Part shown: positions 45,653 to 56,951 of the stretch, piece by piece
How positions within the stretch are numbered: position 1 is the first letter of the stretch
How the letters are laid out: each line of letters starts with the position of its first letter
Assembly: GCA_019022495.1 (NCBI GenBank)
Contig: JAFEKR010000005.1
Location: 2,418,001 to 2,482,000, forward strand
Source: Epichloe hybrida
Lineage: Eukaryota > Ascomycota > Sordariomycetes > Hypocreales > Clavicipitaceae
DNA: 64,000 nucleotides
Direction: 5' to 3'
Program-made: the position numbers and the translations under genes
Notes under the pieces: generated by a model
What the model was told of the DNA's origin: nothing
The model's database searches: none
Seen by the model: only the letters and a program-made list of their open reading frames with translations

Positions 45653-46494
45653 GATGGAAGTTGTGCGCCGTGATGGGCTGAACGAGTCGTTGGATGGACA
45701 ATAATGCTAAGTGAACAGAGCTTTGGGATGAAACAAACCCGCGAGAAGGAAAACCCGATGCTTGCTGGAATGCCAAGCCCTGGCTTTGGGAGACAGCAGG
45801 GCGGCAATGGACGAGATTGAATGTCTGGTCCGTCTATCGGCCGGCGGCAGAATAATTTTCTGGCCCTCTCGGTCAAAAAATGAAAAAAAAATGAAACCCC
45901 CCCCGATTTTTGCTGAAGACCCCGCCATGGCGGTGGCGGTGGCGGGGCAGTGCGTCCTTGTGGCGGTGCGTTTCCGTGCCATGCCATTCCCGAGTTCCGC
46001 GCTTGCCGAACAAAGCCCACCGCTGCCCCTCGCAAATTAGCACCAGAAATCACGTCACCGACGGACGCCTGACAAAGCAACCTGTTCAATAATACCTGAC
46101 CCATCAGTGATCATCAGCATTGGAATGTTCGACCCATGCCATGACGACGTGAGTGCTCCGGCTGTGCCTGGAACCTGGAATTCTTGGCCCTGTCCCATTT
46201 GTCATCCTCACACGCGCGGCAGAGGTTAGTAATGCCCACTGCCGGCACTGGGCAGATCTCATATAATAAACAGACCAGCCAGAACTACTCACGCCGGTCC
46301 CGTTACACAATTCTGTCAAACTCGGAGCAGGACCAGACAAGTTGAAACAAATTTAAAAAAAAAATCCACTACCGCAGACCCTACATATTACACATCTTCC
46401 AACCTACCACCTTGCCCACACCCACCTTCTCCTTCATCCCCCCTCCTCCCCTTCGCCTCATCATCAACCAACAACAACGGAACAACCGCCCGCC
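45653..46494. other. Divergent promoter region (RRB1 / thioredoxin)
   Basis: Non-coding. It contains a C run (45896-45903), a GGCGGT repeat at ~45928-45945, a candidate Yap1 site at 46226-46232 and pyrimidine-rich sequence just before the thioredoxin start (46380-46490), common in fungal promoters. Confidence 0.6.
46226..46232 (+). promoter_or_regulatory. Candidate Yap1/AP-1 response element upstream of thioredoxin
   Basis: TTAGTAA matches the YRE consensus TTA(C/G)TAA and lies 263 bp before the thioredoxin ATG. Thioredoxin genes are classic Yap1 targets in fungi. A single 7-mer can occur by chance. Confidence 0.4.
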
Positions 46495-47047
46495 ATGCCC
46501 GTCATAGACATAACCTCCAAGTCGCAGTTCGACGACCTCATCAAGTCCACCCCCTTCGTCGCCCTCCAAGCCACCGCAACCTGGTGCGGCCCCTGCAAAG
46601 CCATCTCGCCCCATTTCGCCAAGCACTCGGACGCGCTCGCCATCGAAAACACGTACGCCTTCGCCAAATTCGACATCGACGCCGTGCCCGACCTGGCCTT
46701 TGAGCTGGGCATCCGATCCGTCCCCGCCTTCTACTTCTTCGAGAACGGCGACAAGGCCGAGGGGACTCTCACGGGGGCGAACCCCCCTGCGCTGAAGAAG
46801 TCTGTCGAGGACGTCTCGGAAAAGGCGAGGGCCAAGGGCAACACTGTGAGTACATAATCTAGAGAAGACGATCCGACAAGGAAGAAGATGCATACACGAG
46901 AGGAAGAGTGGGGAGCCGATGAAACACTCCAATGTTTACTACTCGCATGCATGATGCTGGCCGTGTGCTGTGCATGGGACGCCGCGCATTTGGCTCGATT
47001 TACTAACATGTCTCTTTTTAAAGCTCTCCACAAACGAGGAATTTTAA
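46495..47047 (+). CDS. Thioredoxin
   Basis: Exon 1 is 46495-46845 and exon 2 is 47024-47047, giving 124 residues. The intron has a GTGAGT donor, a perfect TACTAAC branch point (47001-47007) and an AAAG acceptor, and adds LSTNEEF, a C-terminus usual for fungal thioredoxins. Without splicing, the frame would end a few codons later as VST. The active site WCGPCK has its cysteines at residues 31 and 34. A cis-Pro stretch (RSVPAFYFF) and the KFDIDAVPDLA segment are also typical. No targeting signal is seen, so a cytosolic protein-disulfide reductant fed by thioredoxin reductase is expected. Confidence 0.94.
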
Positions 47048-47591
47048 AAACATCGACGCGGCGGGCTTGACATCGATAAAGCAGCAAATGGACGGTCAAT
47101 CGATGGAGCGACGGGGATAACTGAAAAAGTTCCAAATAAATGCATAGGTCCTTCTACATCTCCTCTTCATCTGTCGTGCGACTGGTAACGTGTATTGCAT
47201 GACTCAACGTATAATGGGCCTTTGTTTGTGTCTACGTGGCATGTTTCACACGACAATGCAATCTGGTTGACTACCGAGGTAGGTCATTTCGTACATGTAC
47301 TTGAAAGATGACGTAGTTTGCGTTGGCATCACCAACAACCTTTGAATGAGATGGATTTGTCCGTCGCCTGCTTTCGTTTCCCATCAACTCCACATCGCTC
47401 GCTGCATTGCTCATACACGCCGCCACTTCAACCCCCCCAAAAAAAAAGAAAAAAAAAGAAGAAAAAATCCCTGCTTGCGCCCTTCCATGTACAATGCGCA
47501 AGCAGACGACGAGTCTTGGGTTCCGAGGTCAGTATTCGAATATTCAAGATAAGTGCGTGTCCTTCCACATGGCTACAGTCCATGCCGTCGC
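47048..47591. other. Convergent intergenic region (thioredoxin / WD40 gene)
   Basis: The 3' flanks of converging genes. An A-rich tract interrupted by G lies at ~47441-47466. No gene is supported. Confidence 0.6.
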
Positions 47592-50500
47592 TCACGCTGC
47601 ATTCGTCGTGCCACATTGTCGACAATGCAACCCAGTCTTGCCTATGGCCGTTCGCTTAACCTTTATATCGCGGCCACCGCATTCCCGGCAGGATGGCGCG
47701 TCACTCCCACCGGTCGAGTCTGTATTGACCTCGGCAATGCCCGAGCCTGCACGCTTCTTAGCGGCAGCAGGATGAACTGACAGCTTTACATCCTCCTCTA
47801 TACTGTCTCTGGATTCTGAACCGGTGAACCTTGATCCTGAGGAAGGTATTGGACCAATCGATCGACGTCGGTCAACGTCCTCATCAGCCTTTAATCGCGG
47901 TATACCATTGACAGCGATGCTTCGCCGGGCGGACGCTTTGTCACCTGGCCTGAGACTATTGTCGTAGGCCTTTGTACTATGGCTGTTCTCGTTTTCGCCC
48001 GCACTACCGAGGGGGCTCGCGTTGGGCGAATATTTCAGGCCAGGTATGGTAGGCCTCCACCTGCTAAGATTCCAGAAACTGCTTTCTCCTTTGTCATTTT
48101 GGCCAGATCCTGCTGCTGCAGCTGCGCTAATGAGACTGAAACTTGGTGCAGGAGGTATCGATGAGTCCCTGTCCTTGTGTGCTCGTAGAGAACTTCGGCC
48201 GGTGTGAACGCTGCTTGTCGGGCTGGTCGGATTGTTCGTACGGCTCGCAAAACTAGACGTGTAGGGCATCTTGCGGGCTTCGGAAGCCAGAGTGGCAGCT
48301 GAAGAATTGATTGGCGTGCGACTGGGCTTCATTGGCGACAGAGATCGGTCGCTTCTGCTGGTTGCAATGCTCATACTGGCCCGTCCCTCGACATCCTGGC
48401 GCCAGCTCATGATCCTGTCCGACGCTGGCAGTGTTTGCTGTGACGTTGTTCCCGAGCTCAGCGACCCGCGTCGGGAGTGAACGCGGCTACCCGTGCTCGT
48501 TCTCGTCGCAATGCTGCCAGAACGCCCAACGCCAGTGAGTCTGCCCGAGAACTTCGAGGATGTTTCCCATAAGCTTTGTTGTCGTTTGGTGTAAGCACAG
48601 TCTTGTCGAAAAACCTTGATCGTCCCGGTTCGGTCAGTGGTGATGATGATGTTGCCATCTACATGTCTCGATCTTCTAATGTAGGCCGGGCTCTCTTCGG
48701 GCTTCTTCAGGCTGAGCGCACTTTCTGACTGTCCATCGGAGAGTTTGCTTTGACTCGCATTCCTTTCCTCTAGACTCAGGAGCATCACGGGCGGTGGATT
48801 GCAAAGATCATAGATGGGGTCCCCCGAGGCACTGAGAAGCTGTCGAGTCTTGATTGGAGCCATTGACGCCGTCGTGACTACCTCGGGGTGGGCATCGAAA
48901 CATTCATACGGTTGCTTATCTTTGAGGTCATTGTTGAGGCTATCGACACGCCATATGTAAGCTCGACGGTCTTCGCTTCCTGAGATTACATAGGTTTTGT
49001 CGTCACTGAACCGCGCGTGGATCTGGCTGGATTGGTTTTCAAGACCCCGGAATTTGACTTCTAGCATTTTTGTCCGCATGTTGTATATTCTCACACGGCT
49101 GTCGTTGGAGCTGATCAGGACTTTAGTGTCTTTCTTTCCGTCTCCAGATTGGAAGGTGGCCGTCTCGACACCTGTTATCTTGCTGCCCTTTGCGTTCTTA
49201 CCCCTGGACGATCGGACGTGAATCTGCGACTCCAGCGTTAGGCCTTCTGTTTCGTAGAACAAGCACAATCCAGTCAATAGCCCACAAATGGAAGTCTTGC
49301 CGTCAGGCGAGAATGCCACCGCTGTGATGAACTCGTTTGCAGTTGCAGAAAATGCAACTGCCTTGTCTGGTATGCTCCACAGGCGCAACTGCGCGTCTAG
49401 TGAGCCTGCCAAGAAGAAGCGGTCATCCGTGGGATGAAATGCAATCGAGGTGACAACGTCACTGTGCTTGAATGTACAGAGGCACTCGGGCCGACTCATA
49501 TGCCACAGTCTTACTGTTTTATCCATGGACGATGACAGCAAGAAGTTGTTCTTGCTCCAACTCAATGCCAATACCTCGCCCGTGTGGCCCTCAAATTCTC
49601 GAGCAGGCTTTGTTTGGAAGACGGGGCACTAAGCTTCTCCCCAACACCTCGACCTCGAACCTCTTCCTCTTCTTCCTCGTATCTTCTTCGCTCCTCTGGG
49701 GTTGATATCACCGAGAAAACTCTGACGGTTTGATCTTTTCCCGCAACGGCAAGATGTCGGCCGTCCAGACTGAATTTTGCCGCCCAAATTGCATCACCCG
49801 ACTTCAGTATCTTTGATCCGACTGCAGTGGCAGGCTCTCGGCTACGAGTTTCATCTTCAGAGGTCCGCTTTGCTCCAAGGAGCTCCTGGGCGAGGAACAG
49901 ATGGTTAAATTCGCGAGACTTTTTGTCGTGGGATCTGACACGAATATAACGCGGCGGTTCTTTGTGGAGTGGTATATAACCTCCCCCGTCTCCGAAAACT
50001 GAAGTCAAAGCCCTAGCGGTACTTCCATCGGTCCGAAGCTCGCCTAACTCGGAGTCGGAGTCGTGCATGACATCCTCCTTCTTCCAGGCACCGCGAATGG
50101 CTAGGCGGCTCAGAAACGACGATCCCTTCCTACATACACAAGAGTGTTATGTGAGCAATCACCTGGTCGAGGCTACAATGTACAGACAAGAACGCACCTT
50201 CGATGCTCTCGACTAACATCTGTCACAGCATTGGTAGCCTTGACTTGGCTGTCGGTACTCTGTCTGCGCAAGTTATCCTGTGTAGGGCTGTCTGCTCGTG
50301 CCGAATGTAGCAGTCGTTGGGCAATCGTCGGCTCCGTATTACTACCTGTTCTGAGGTATATTTGCTGCGTGAAATCAAGTGGTGCGCCGAGTCAGTCGTT
50401 GTTATGTCACAGAAGTCGTAACCTTTTCTGGTTTGGTAAAGAAGAATTCATGTACGTACAGTACTCAAAGGATCAAGACCAGAGTTGATAGGAGAAGTGG

Positions 50501-50854
50501 CGGTGGAGCTTTTCGATATTGGTTTAGGTTCTTCTTCTCTGACATTTAAAGAAGTGCTCGAACGTGGCAATCGCGGGCTCGATAGACGATTTGGCGAGCC
50601 GCGATGCGATGCGCCGTTGATATTTGTTCCTGGATCTTGTCAGTCGAGAACATGCCAGATACCGTCTTATCACATCGGGGTCGGAACCACCGTCCAAGCC
50701 GACGTCCTAGGTGCGGGAAGACACCATTCACCGTACCTGTGGGATCGGATAGGTCGGCATTTCCAAGCTCGGGGTTCGCGGCGATGTCGGTGATGTTGCT
50801 CGAGGTAACCTCTCCATGGCCCAATATGGCTGGCGAGGCTGGCTGGGTCGACAT
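47592..50854 (-). CDS. WD40 protein of the WDR44 / yeast DGR2-YMR102C family, one apparent frameshift
   Basis: Exons 50854-50737, 50635-50460, 50364-50198 and 50129-47592 have matching phases. They total 2,999 nt, one short of 1,000 codons. The missing base lies at the GGGG run 49623-49626 (minus-strand CCCC). Upstream the frame reads GEKLSAP; downstream it must shift to read VFQTKPAREFEGHTGEVLAL before ALSWSKNNFLLSSSMDKTVR. The N-terminal third is Ser/Thr-rich. WD40 repeats follow (VRVFSV, VRLWHM, LRLWSI, AYIWRV, IKVFR ends), then a long Ser/Arg/Pro-rich disordered region and a C-terminal zinc-ribbon-like pair, CRECGG and CRQCG. WDR44 binds Rab11 in animals; the fungal members are poorly characterised. 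Intron 1 has a less usual ACAAG acceptor. Confidence 0.85.
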
Positions 50855-51956
50855 TTTCCATGCTGTGAGGGGCTGAACAGTGAGCAAAACAGTAAGGCTA
50901 CCATATCATATGTATGATCTTGGCCTACGAAGGAAACGCTTTGCTGCAAGCCCCCGGCTAGGCGACCACGCAGCAAGGCTTGTCACTGAGAGAAGCAAGG
51001 GTGTTGCAAAACCTCGCGATGCGTCAAGAACGCAAGAGCCAGGGGGTGACCAGGGTCTCCACGAGAGGAATCAAAACACCGATTGGTCCAGACTAGCGTC
51101 ACCCCAAAGTCCGCGCACCCCAAAGTCCGCGCACCCCGAGTGATCCGGAGGCAAGAGACGATCAAACACAACAAGAGGTAAGTGGTTGTCGATGTCGATA
51201 TTGGAATGAGAATTCGGCGGGCTTGACGGGCTGGCTTGATGGGCTGCTGGCGGGAAAATTCGGTCCCGGCAGCGTGAGCTGAGCAGGAAGGTCGACCAAT
51301 GTTAGCATTGGCTCCGCCACGAGCTGTGATTGTAAGTCGGAAGTCGACTGAGCAGCCATGGCCCATGAGCTCGAAGGCATCATTTTACGTGCAGGTGGGC
51401 CACATTTCAAGTCAGCGACCAAAGTCAGATTGCCATTGGTAGGATGTTGGTGCGGAGTATGTACATAGATTCAAAAGCAAGGCACTCGCCAAACCAATGG
51501 GGGGTTGTACATGATAGCGATGGTGACGTTATCCAAGGCCGCAGACCCTTGCCGTCAGCCGCCGTCCGTCAGCTGCCGTCAGCCGCACCACACAGTTCAG
51601 CCAGCCCCTGTGACTCGTGAGCACACACAAGTCGGGCGGCAGGGGTCAAGTCCGTTCGCATGAAATCTCCCTGCTTTCCAGCCACAATGCGCAGCGCACG
51701 TTGGACTTCTCATCAGGCTCCCGCCACAACCGCCACAGCCGCCACAACCGCCACAACCGCCACAACCGCCACCCCCACCACACGACATTTACGTCTGTCA
51801 CCGCAAGAAATGAAATGAACCATCAGGTCAGGCGCGGAATGCCTGGCTTCCATCATCAAATTCTCCTGCATCTATGACAGAGTATCCGACGCAGCGCTTT
51901 CTTTCCCTCAGATACCCATACTTTTCGTACCGACATTTCTTGTCCCCGACCCTCCT
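50855..51956. other. Divergent intergenic region (WD40 gene / DOM34)
   Basis: No supported gene. It contains a duplicated ACCCCAAAGTCCGCGC at ~51102-51134, GCCGTCAGCC-type repeats at ~51551-51587 and five 9-bp CCGCCACAA-like units at 51721-51765. Gly/Cys-rich frames over the last are repeat artefacts. Confidence 0.6.
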
Positions 51957-53254
51957 ATGAAGCTCATCAATCGAAAAGTCCTCAAGGACGTGGAAGAGGA
52001 CCAGGTTTCTCTTCTGCCAGAGGACGCTGAAGACATGGTTTGTCGGATGCTGCTCTTTGGTATGCTGTTGGTCAAAAAGACCTTGGCTGACTTCCGGACG
52101 CACAGTGGCATGCATATAACCTCATCGTACCCGGTGACTTAGTACACGCCCATGCATTACGGAAAGTTGTCACGGTCAACGCGGGGACGGGTGCAGCAGC
52201 CGCTGAACGAATCCACACCGATCTCACAATCAAAGTCAAATCGACCTTTTTCGATCCCGTCATGTCGTCTCTACGAGTGTCTGGTATTGTCGCATCGGAA
52301 AACGATCATGTACCCATGGGCTCGCATCATACTCTCGACATCGAGGTCAGTCGATCCTTCACCGTCATTAAACTCGATGGCTGGGACTCGGTCTCCAAGG
52401 CAACCCTGGCGCAAGCTCTATCGGACGACAAGAATGGCGCAATGGCAGCCGTAGTTATGCAAGAAGGGTTGGCGAACATTTGCTTGATAACCCAGTTTCG
52501 CACAGTTCAAAAAACTCGTGTGGAGAGTGTTGTACCCAAGAAACGTGATTCCGCCGCCGACCAAGATGCCGGCCTCAAACGGTTCTTTGATAAGACTCTC
52601 TCTTCACTACTCCGGGCGGTGGATTTTTCAGATTCGCGGCCGCTGTTATTAGCAAGTCCGGGATTTGTAGCCGCCGATTTCAAGGAGTACATTGCGAAGC
52701 AAGGACGGGACAAATCCGACAAAGTTCTCACCACCGTTGCCAAGCGAGCTACTGTCATCCACGCCAATTCCGGACATATTTACAGCCTTAACGAGGTACT
52801 CAAGAGCCCTGAGGTAATGGCCAAAATGAAGGACATGAATTACACAAAGGAAGCGCAATACATGGACAATTTCTTTGAGCTACTGAAACTCGACGATGGG
52901 CGAGCCTGGTACGGCACAAAGGCCGCCGAGAAGGCCGTTGAAGACGGTGCCGTCGGGCCTGGTGGCGGTGTCTTACTCATCAGCAACTCCCTGTTCCGAA
53001 GTCATGACTTGGCAATTCGGAAGAAGTACGTCGCGCTGGTGGACAAGGTAAAGCTTGACGGAGGGGAGACCAGAATACTGAGCAGCGATCACGAAAGTGG
53101 ACAAAGGCTAAAGATGATGGGCGACATAGCTGCAACGCTGAACTATCCCATGTTGGATCTGGACGAAGAGGATGAGGTGGAACAGGCCGCTCCAGTGGTA
53201 GCAAATGAACGACATCATGAGGACGACTACGGCCTGTTAGACAGCGTCATTTAG
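51957..53254 (+). CDS. DOM34: DOM34 / Pelota ribosome rescue factor
   Basis: Exons 51957-52037 and 52106-53254 give 409 residues. The intron (GTTTGT donor, CACAG acceptor) joins EDAEDM to WHAYNLIVPGD, matching the conserved EDMWHAYNLI of the family. Three eRF1-like domains can be followed: an Sm-like N-domain, a central domain (AAVVMQEGLANICLIT, LLLASPGFVAADF) and a C-terminal domain (GVLLISNSLFRSHD). The GGQ peptidyl-hydrolysis loop of true eRF1 is absent, as expected. DOM34 with HBS1 splits stalled ribosomes in no-go and non-stop decay. The acidic C-terminal tail (DLDEEDEVEQ) is typical. The next gene follows on the same strand after 288 bp. Confidence 0.95.
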
Positions 53255-53542
53255 AAAAAGTGGAGAATGGACAAATTATGAAGGAGAAAGCAGTCCCGTC
53301 GGCCATCAGGTTTCCATGCGTCAAACGCGCAAAGCTGAGCTCTGGTGTTTAAACAAACTGCTTATTATTTACTGTGCGTCCGAGCTGTCGCCCGAGCTGT
53401 GGCCCCCCCCCCCCCCGGCCAAACTGCGTCACAGACTAATCGGCGGTCACGGCAAACTCGCATTTCCATTGACACTGAACTTGCACATCTTCAGCTCTCA
53501 ATCAAGCTTACCGCTTACCTTTTCTCTCTCATGTTTCGCAAT

Positions 53543-54619
53543 ATGGCGTCTAAATTGAGCATCAACTCTACTGTCAAGCTCAACTCGGGCCATGGGCTCC
53601 CTGTGCTTGGTTTCGGGGTATGTATGCAGTTTCGCCATCTTGCAAATCACTCGTTGACATTTCCCTCCATCATTCAGGTATACCAAACGTGAGTTGGGAA
53701 AACACTCCGCGCCGTGCTTGTCGCGTATGCTCAAATAGCCATGGCCCATTAGGCCCAAGGATACTGCCACGGAAGTGTGCGCCGAGGCGTTGCGCCTTGG
53801 CTATCGCCATGCAAGTCCCATCATGAGCTCTCCTCGACTCTGGGCATCAACTTGTCCCCGCTAACGTGATTGAACAAGATTGATTCTGCGTCGGCATACA
53901 AGAACCAAGGCCCGAGTGCAGCCTCCATCTCCGCCTCAGGCGTTCCCCGATCCGAAGTCTTCTTCACCACCAAGGTCCCCATGAGCGGCAAGCCCCTCTC
54001 CTACGACAACACCATCAGCCTCGTCAACACTGCCCTCCAGGATACCCAGCTCGGCTATCTTGATCTCGTACTGATCCACTCGCCTTACGGGGGCACTGAG
54101 AACCGACTCGGGGCATGGAAAGCCCTCGTTGAGCTCGTCGACGCCGGCAAGGTGCGCTCCATCGGCGTGTCCAACTACGGTGTCCACCATCTCAACCAAC
54201 TAGAGGAGTACATCAAGAGACTCGAGCAAGAGCGCGGTGGGCCCGGGAAAGGCGGAGTCATCTCCGTCGGGCAATGGGAGGTGCACCCATGGCTCACGCG
54301 CCCGGAGATTGTGAAATGGTGTCGGGAAAGGAACATTGCCGTCGAGGCCTACTGTCCCATTGTGAGAGGCGAGCGTTGGGGGGAACCCAAGGTCAAGGCC
54401 GCGGCAGAGAAGTATGGCAAAACAGAGGCTCAGATCTTACTGCGCTGGAGTCTGCAGAGAGGCTACGTGCCGCTGGTTAAGAGTGTGACGCCTTCGCGAA
54501 TCGCGGAGAATGCCAAAATCTTTGACTTTGAACTTACGGATGAGGAAGTCGAAGGGATAGCCACGGAGGAGTACAGCCCTTGCGCGTGGGACCCTACGGT
54601 TGAACCGATTGACAAGTAA
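53543..54619 (+). CDS. Aldo-keto reductase
   Basis: Four exons, 53543-53617, 53678-53688, 53753-53810 and 53879-54619, give 294 residues. Exon 2 is only 11 nt and encodes VYQ and part of T, part of the highly conserved GFGVYQT. Intron 3 begins GCAAGT, a GC-AG intron, with a GCTAAC branch point; splicing it gives GYRHIDSASAYKN. The catalytic tetrad of the family is visible as D50, Y55, K80 and H115 (IDSASAY, FFTTKV, LVLIHSP). GVSNYGVHHL, AYCPIV and PLVKSVTPSRIAEN (NADPH site) also fit. The segment after the Tyr, KNQGPSAASISASGVPRSE, is less usual than the normal YGNE. It probably reduces aldehydes or ketones with NADPH in the cytosol; the substrate is unknown. A 15-nt C run lies upstream at 53403-53417. 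Confidence 0.9.
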
Positions 54620-55007
54620 ATGTTCGAATGTAGTAAATTCTCTCAACAACTATACTATCGATGAGAGATGGCATATTGCTCTTGAGCTTTGAGCCCACGA
54701 TTGAGTAGCAAAGCCTTTCAGGAAGATTTCGTGATGGAGAATTGTTAGAAATGTCAGAAAAAGCGCGGAGGTAATTTACTCATTTCACCTTACCCATGTC
54801 ATATCGAGAAGTTGTCACGTGAGAGCGCGCCGCGAACGTGAGAGACCCTAGCGACACGCCTTGACAGGGATTTTCCCCATCAGTGCCATCACCAAAAGTG
54901 GTTCACCACTTAGTCCGTACACGCGCCGCCAACCACCTCCCCTCCCCCCCTCCTCGAGAGAAACCCACCACGCACCACCAAATGTGGCCATCACCGGCAA
55001 ACACACC

Positions 55008-56405
55008 ATGCCCGTCCAAAGGACATTCACACTGATATCTCCGGTCGCCACGACGCGAGGGGAGTCTCCCGAGCGTTCCGCCCAGCATGCCCGCCCCATG
55101 ACATCAAAACAGGTTCGAAAGGCATACAAGGCGTCGACACGTGGCCCGCCCATGTCCCGCGCAGAAAGCAGAAAGCAAGAGAAGGCAGAGCAAGAAAGGA
55201 TCCGGAAGGAGTTTGAGAAAGAAAAGGCCGCGGCAAAGGCCAGGTCCGCTCGGGAGAAGAGGAAGGAAAAGGAGCAAGCGGAAAGGGAGCAGAAGAAGAA
55301 GAGGGGCATGCCGCTGGTGAGCGTGCGACCGAGTCAGGATACGATTGCGCGGTTCGTGCGGGGGAATGGCTCGGGGAAGAAGCGGAACTCTGCTGGTCGG
55401 GCTTTGGAAGATGAGGGCGGCGATGAGGGCGATGGGCGGGATACCGTAAGACGCGAATGCGAGGAGATGTCATCGTCGAGGGCATCGCCGCCACGGCGGA
55501 CCGCGAGCCATGACCAGCGAGAGTTGGACTTGATATCGGAGGAGGATGAGAGTGGCTTGGAGGAACTGCTCGACACGATTTCCAAGGAACAGTGCAGGAC
55601 AGGGCCACGGCAGCATGAACAACTCGACACGGACGACATGGCAGAGGCAAAGCCGCCACCGTCTGCGTCTCCGCAACAGGCAGCGCACCAGGAGGCCATC
55701 ATGCCTCCGCCATCAGAACCACCATCATCATGTCTGCCGCAAAAGCCTCAACCCCCCCAGATACCTCGCATCTCCCTGGCACCGCCCAGGAAAAAGCCAT
55801 CCGCACCGACGCCCTCGCCGCCTCTCGTTCCACAACAATCACCACCCATGAGCACGCAAGCCATCCTCGGCAACCTCGACGACTTCTTCCCGTCCTCCTC
55901 CCAGCAAGCCCGCGAGCTTCAGGACGACGCGCCCCGCGAAACACGCATCCCTCCCGAGAAACCCCGACACCCCATCGCAAATCAAGAGCAAGAGCCGACC
56001 ACGCTCCGACCAGAGCCTGTCCATCGTTCCCCGCCCCCTCACGCCCCCCGCCGCTTCTTCACATCCTCCGGCTCCAACGAACTCGTCTCCCTCGCCATCC
56101 AGCGGAGCCGGCGCACCGCTGCGCTCCAAGAAATCCAAGAACAAGAACTCTCGCAAGTATACTCACCCGACGACACGTGGGCTCTCCAATCTCTCCCGAG
56201 CCCGCACCGTCCAAAAAACACATCACCTACCCTCTTGCAAAAGACCAACCCAGACGCCGGGATGGGCAACGCCCCCGCCACCACCACCGCAGATAAAGAG
56301 AATGTCCGGCCGGAAATGCCATCATCCTGCAGTATTAGCGATTCTCAGGAGACAGAGTACGGGGGCGAATGGGTCGACGAACTGCCATTGGATTTGATCA
56401 TTTGA
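55008..56405 (+). CDS. Disordered hypothetical protein with KEN box and partial PIP-like motif
   Basis: An intronless frame. The start may be 55008 (MPVQRTFTL, 465 residues), 54861 (49 more) or MTSKQVRKAYKAS at 55098. The N-terminal part is a conserved-looking basic helix (SKQVRKAYKASTRGPPMSRA, then ERIRKEFEKEKAAAKARSAR) ending in PLVSVRPSQDTIARFVRGNG. QDTIARFV fits QxxIxxF of a PCNA-interacting (PIP) box but lacks the second aromatic. The middle is Pro-rich and low in order. A second short motif, STQAILGNLDDFFPSSSQQA, and ELVSLAIQRSRR follow, then DKENV, a KEN degron. An acidic C-terminus ends in DELPLDLII. Together these suggest a cell-cycle or replication-linked protein, but this is inference from short motifs; I do not recognise the family by name. 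Confidence 0.75.
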   Translation: MPVQRTFTLISPVATTRGESPERSAQHARPMTSKQVRKAYKASTRGPPMSRAESRKQEKAEQERIRKEFEKEKAAAKARSAREKRKEKEQAEREQKKKRGMPLVSVRPSQDTIARFVRGNGSGKKRNSAGRALEDEGGDEGDGRDTVRRECEEMSSSRASPPRRTASHDQRELDLISEEDESGLEELLDTISKEQCRTGPRQHEQLDTDDMAEAKPPPSASPQQAAHQEAIMPPPSEPPSSCLPQKPQPPQIPRISLAPPRKKPSAPTPSPPLVPQQSPPMSTQAILGNLDDFFPSSSQQARELQDDAPRETRIPPEKPRHPIANQEQEPTTLRPEPVHRSPPPHAPRRFFTSSGSNELVSLAIQRSRRTAALQEIQEQELSQVYSPDDTWALQSLPSPHRPKNTSPTLLQKTNPDAGMGNAPATTTADKENVRPEMPSSCSISDSQETEYGGEWVDELPLDLII

Positions 56406-56951
56406 AAAAGCAAATCATTATACGAGGAACGAACGCGGCAGGGCAATAGATACCACGGGTTCGGGAAGGAATTGGGCCCATCGCTTTTCTCCTATTTTCT
56501 TTCTCCCCCCATGCATACTTTTGCGATGGGGCGTTGTCGAAGCGATAATACCATGATGATGACACGTGCAACTGCGTATCGAACTACTACTATAGAACCC
56601 CTGTTCAGAGGCACTATTATTCTCAAGACGATAAGAGTCGCTGTAGCGTGGAATGACCAAGCATGTTCATAAGAAACCAGCCACGACTGAATAAGTTTTT
56701 TTTTAAAAAAAAAAAAAATCTTTTTCAACGAAACGCCTTTCATGCCGAACCTCATGCACGCCCCCTCCGTCTCGCGAATTTTCCACGACGACAGAGCATA
56801 GAACCACGCTTCCAAATGCCAACGCCAACGTTGCCATGCTCACCCTTTCCATTTTCCATGCAATGCAACCATATGCAGCGACCAAGAGAAATGGCGAATC
56901 GGAAAAAAAAGAAAAGGGAAACACGATGAAAAGTAGTCATACAAATGTTCG
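56406..56951. other. Convergent intergenic region
   Basis: The 3' flanks of the KEN-box gene and the RING gene. No gene is supported. A mixed T/A homopolymer lies at ~56697-56717. Confidence 0.6.

Noticed and set aside
51597..51788. Gly/Cys-rich small protein on the minus strand
   Set aside because: Encoded by the 9-bp CCGCCACAA array; simple-sequence artefact.
55027..55659. Minus-strand frame opposite the KEN-box gene
   Set aside because: Arises from the Pro/Ser-rich sense sequence and has no recognisable features.
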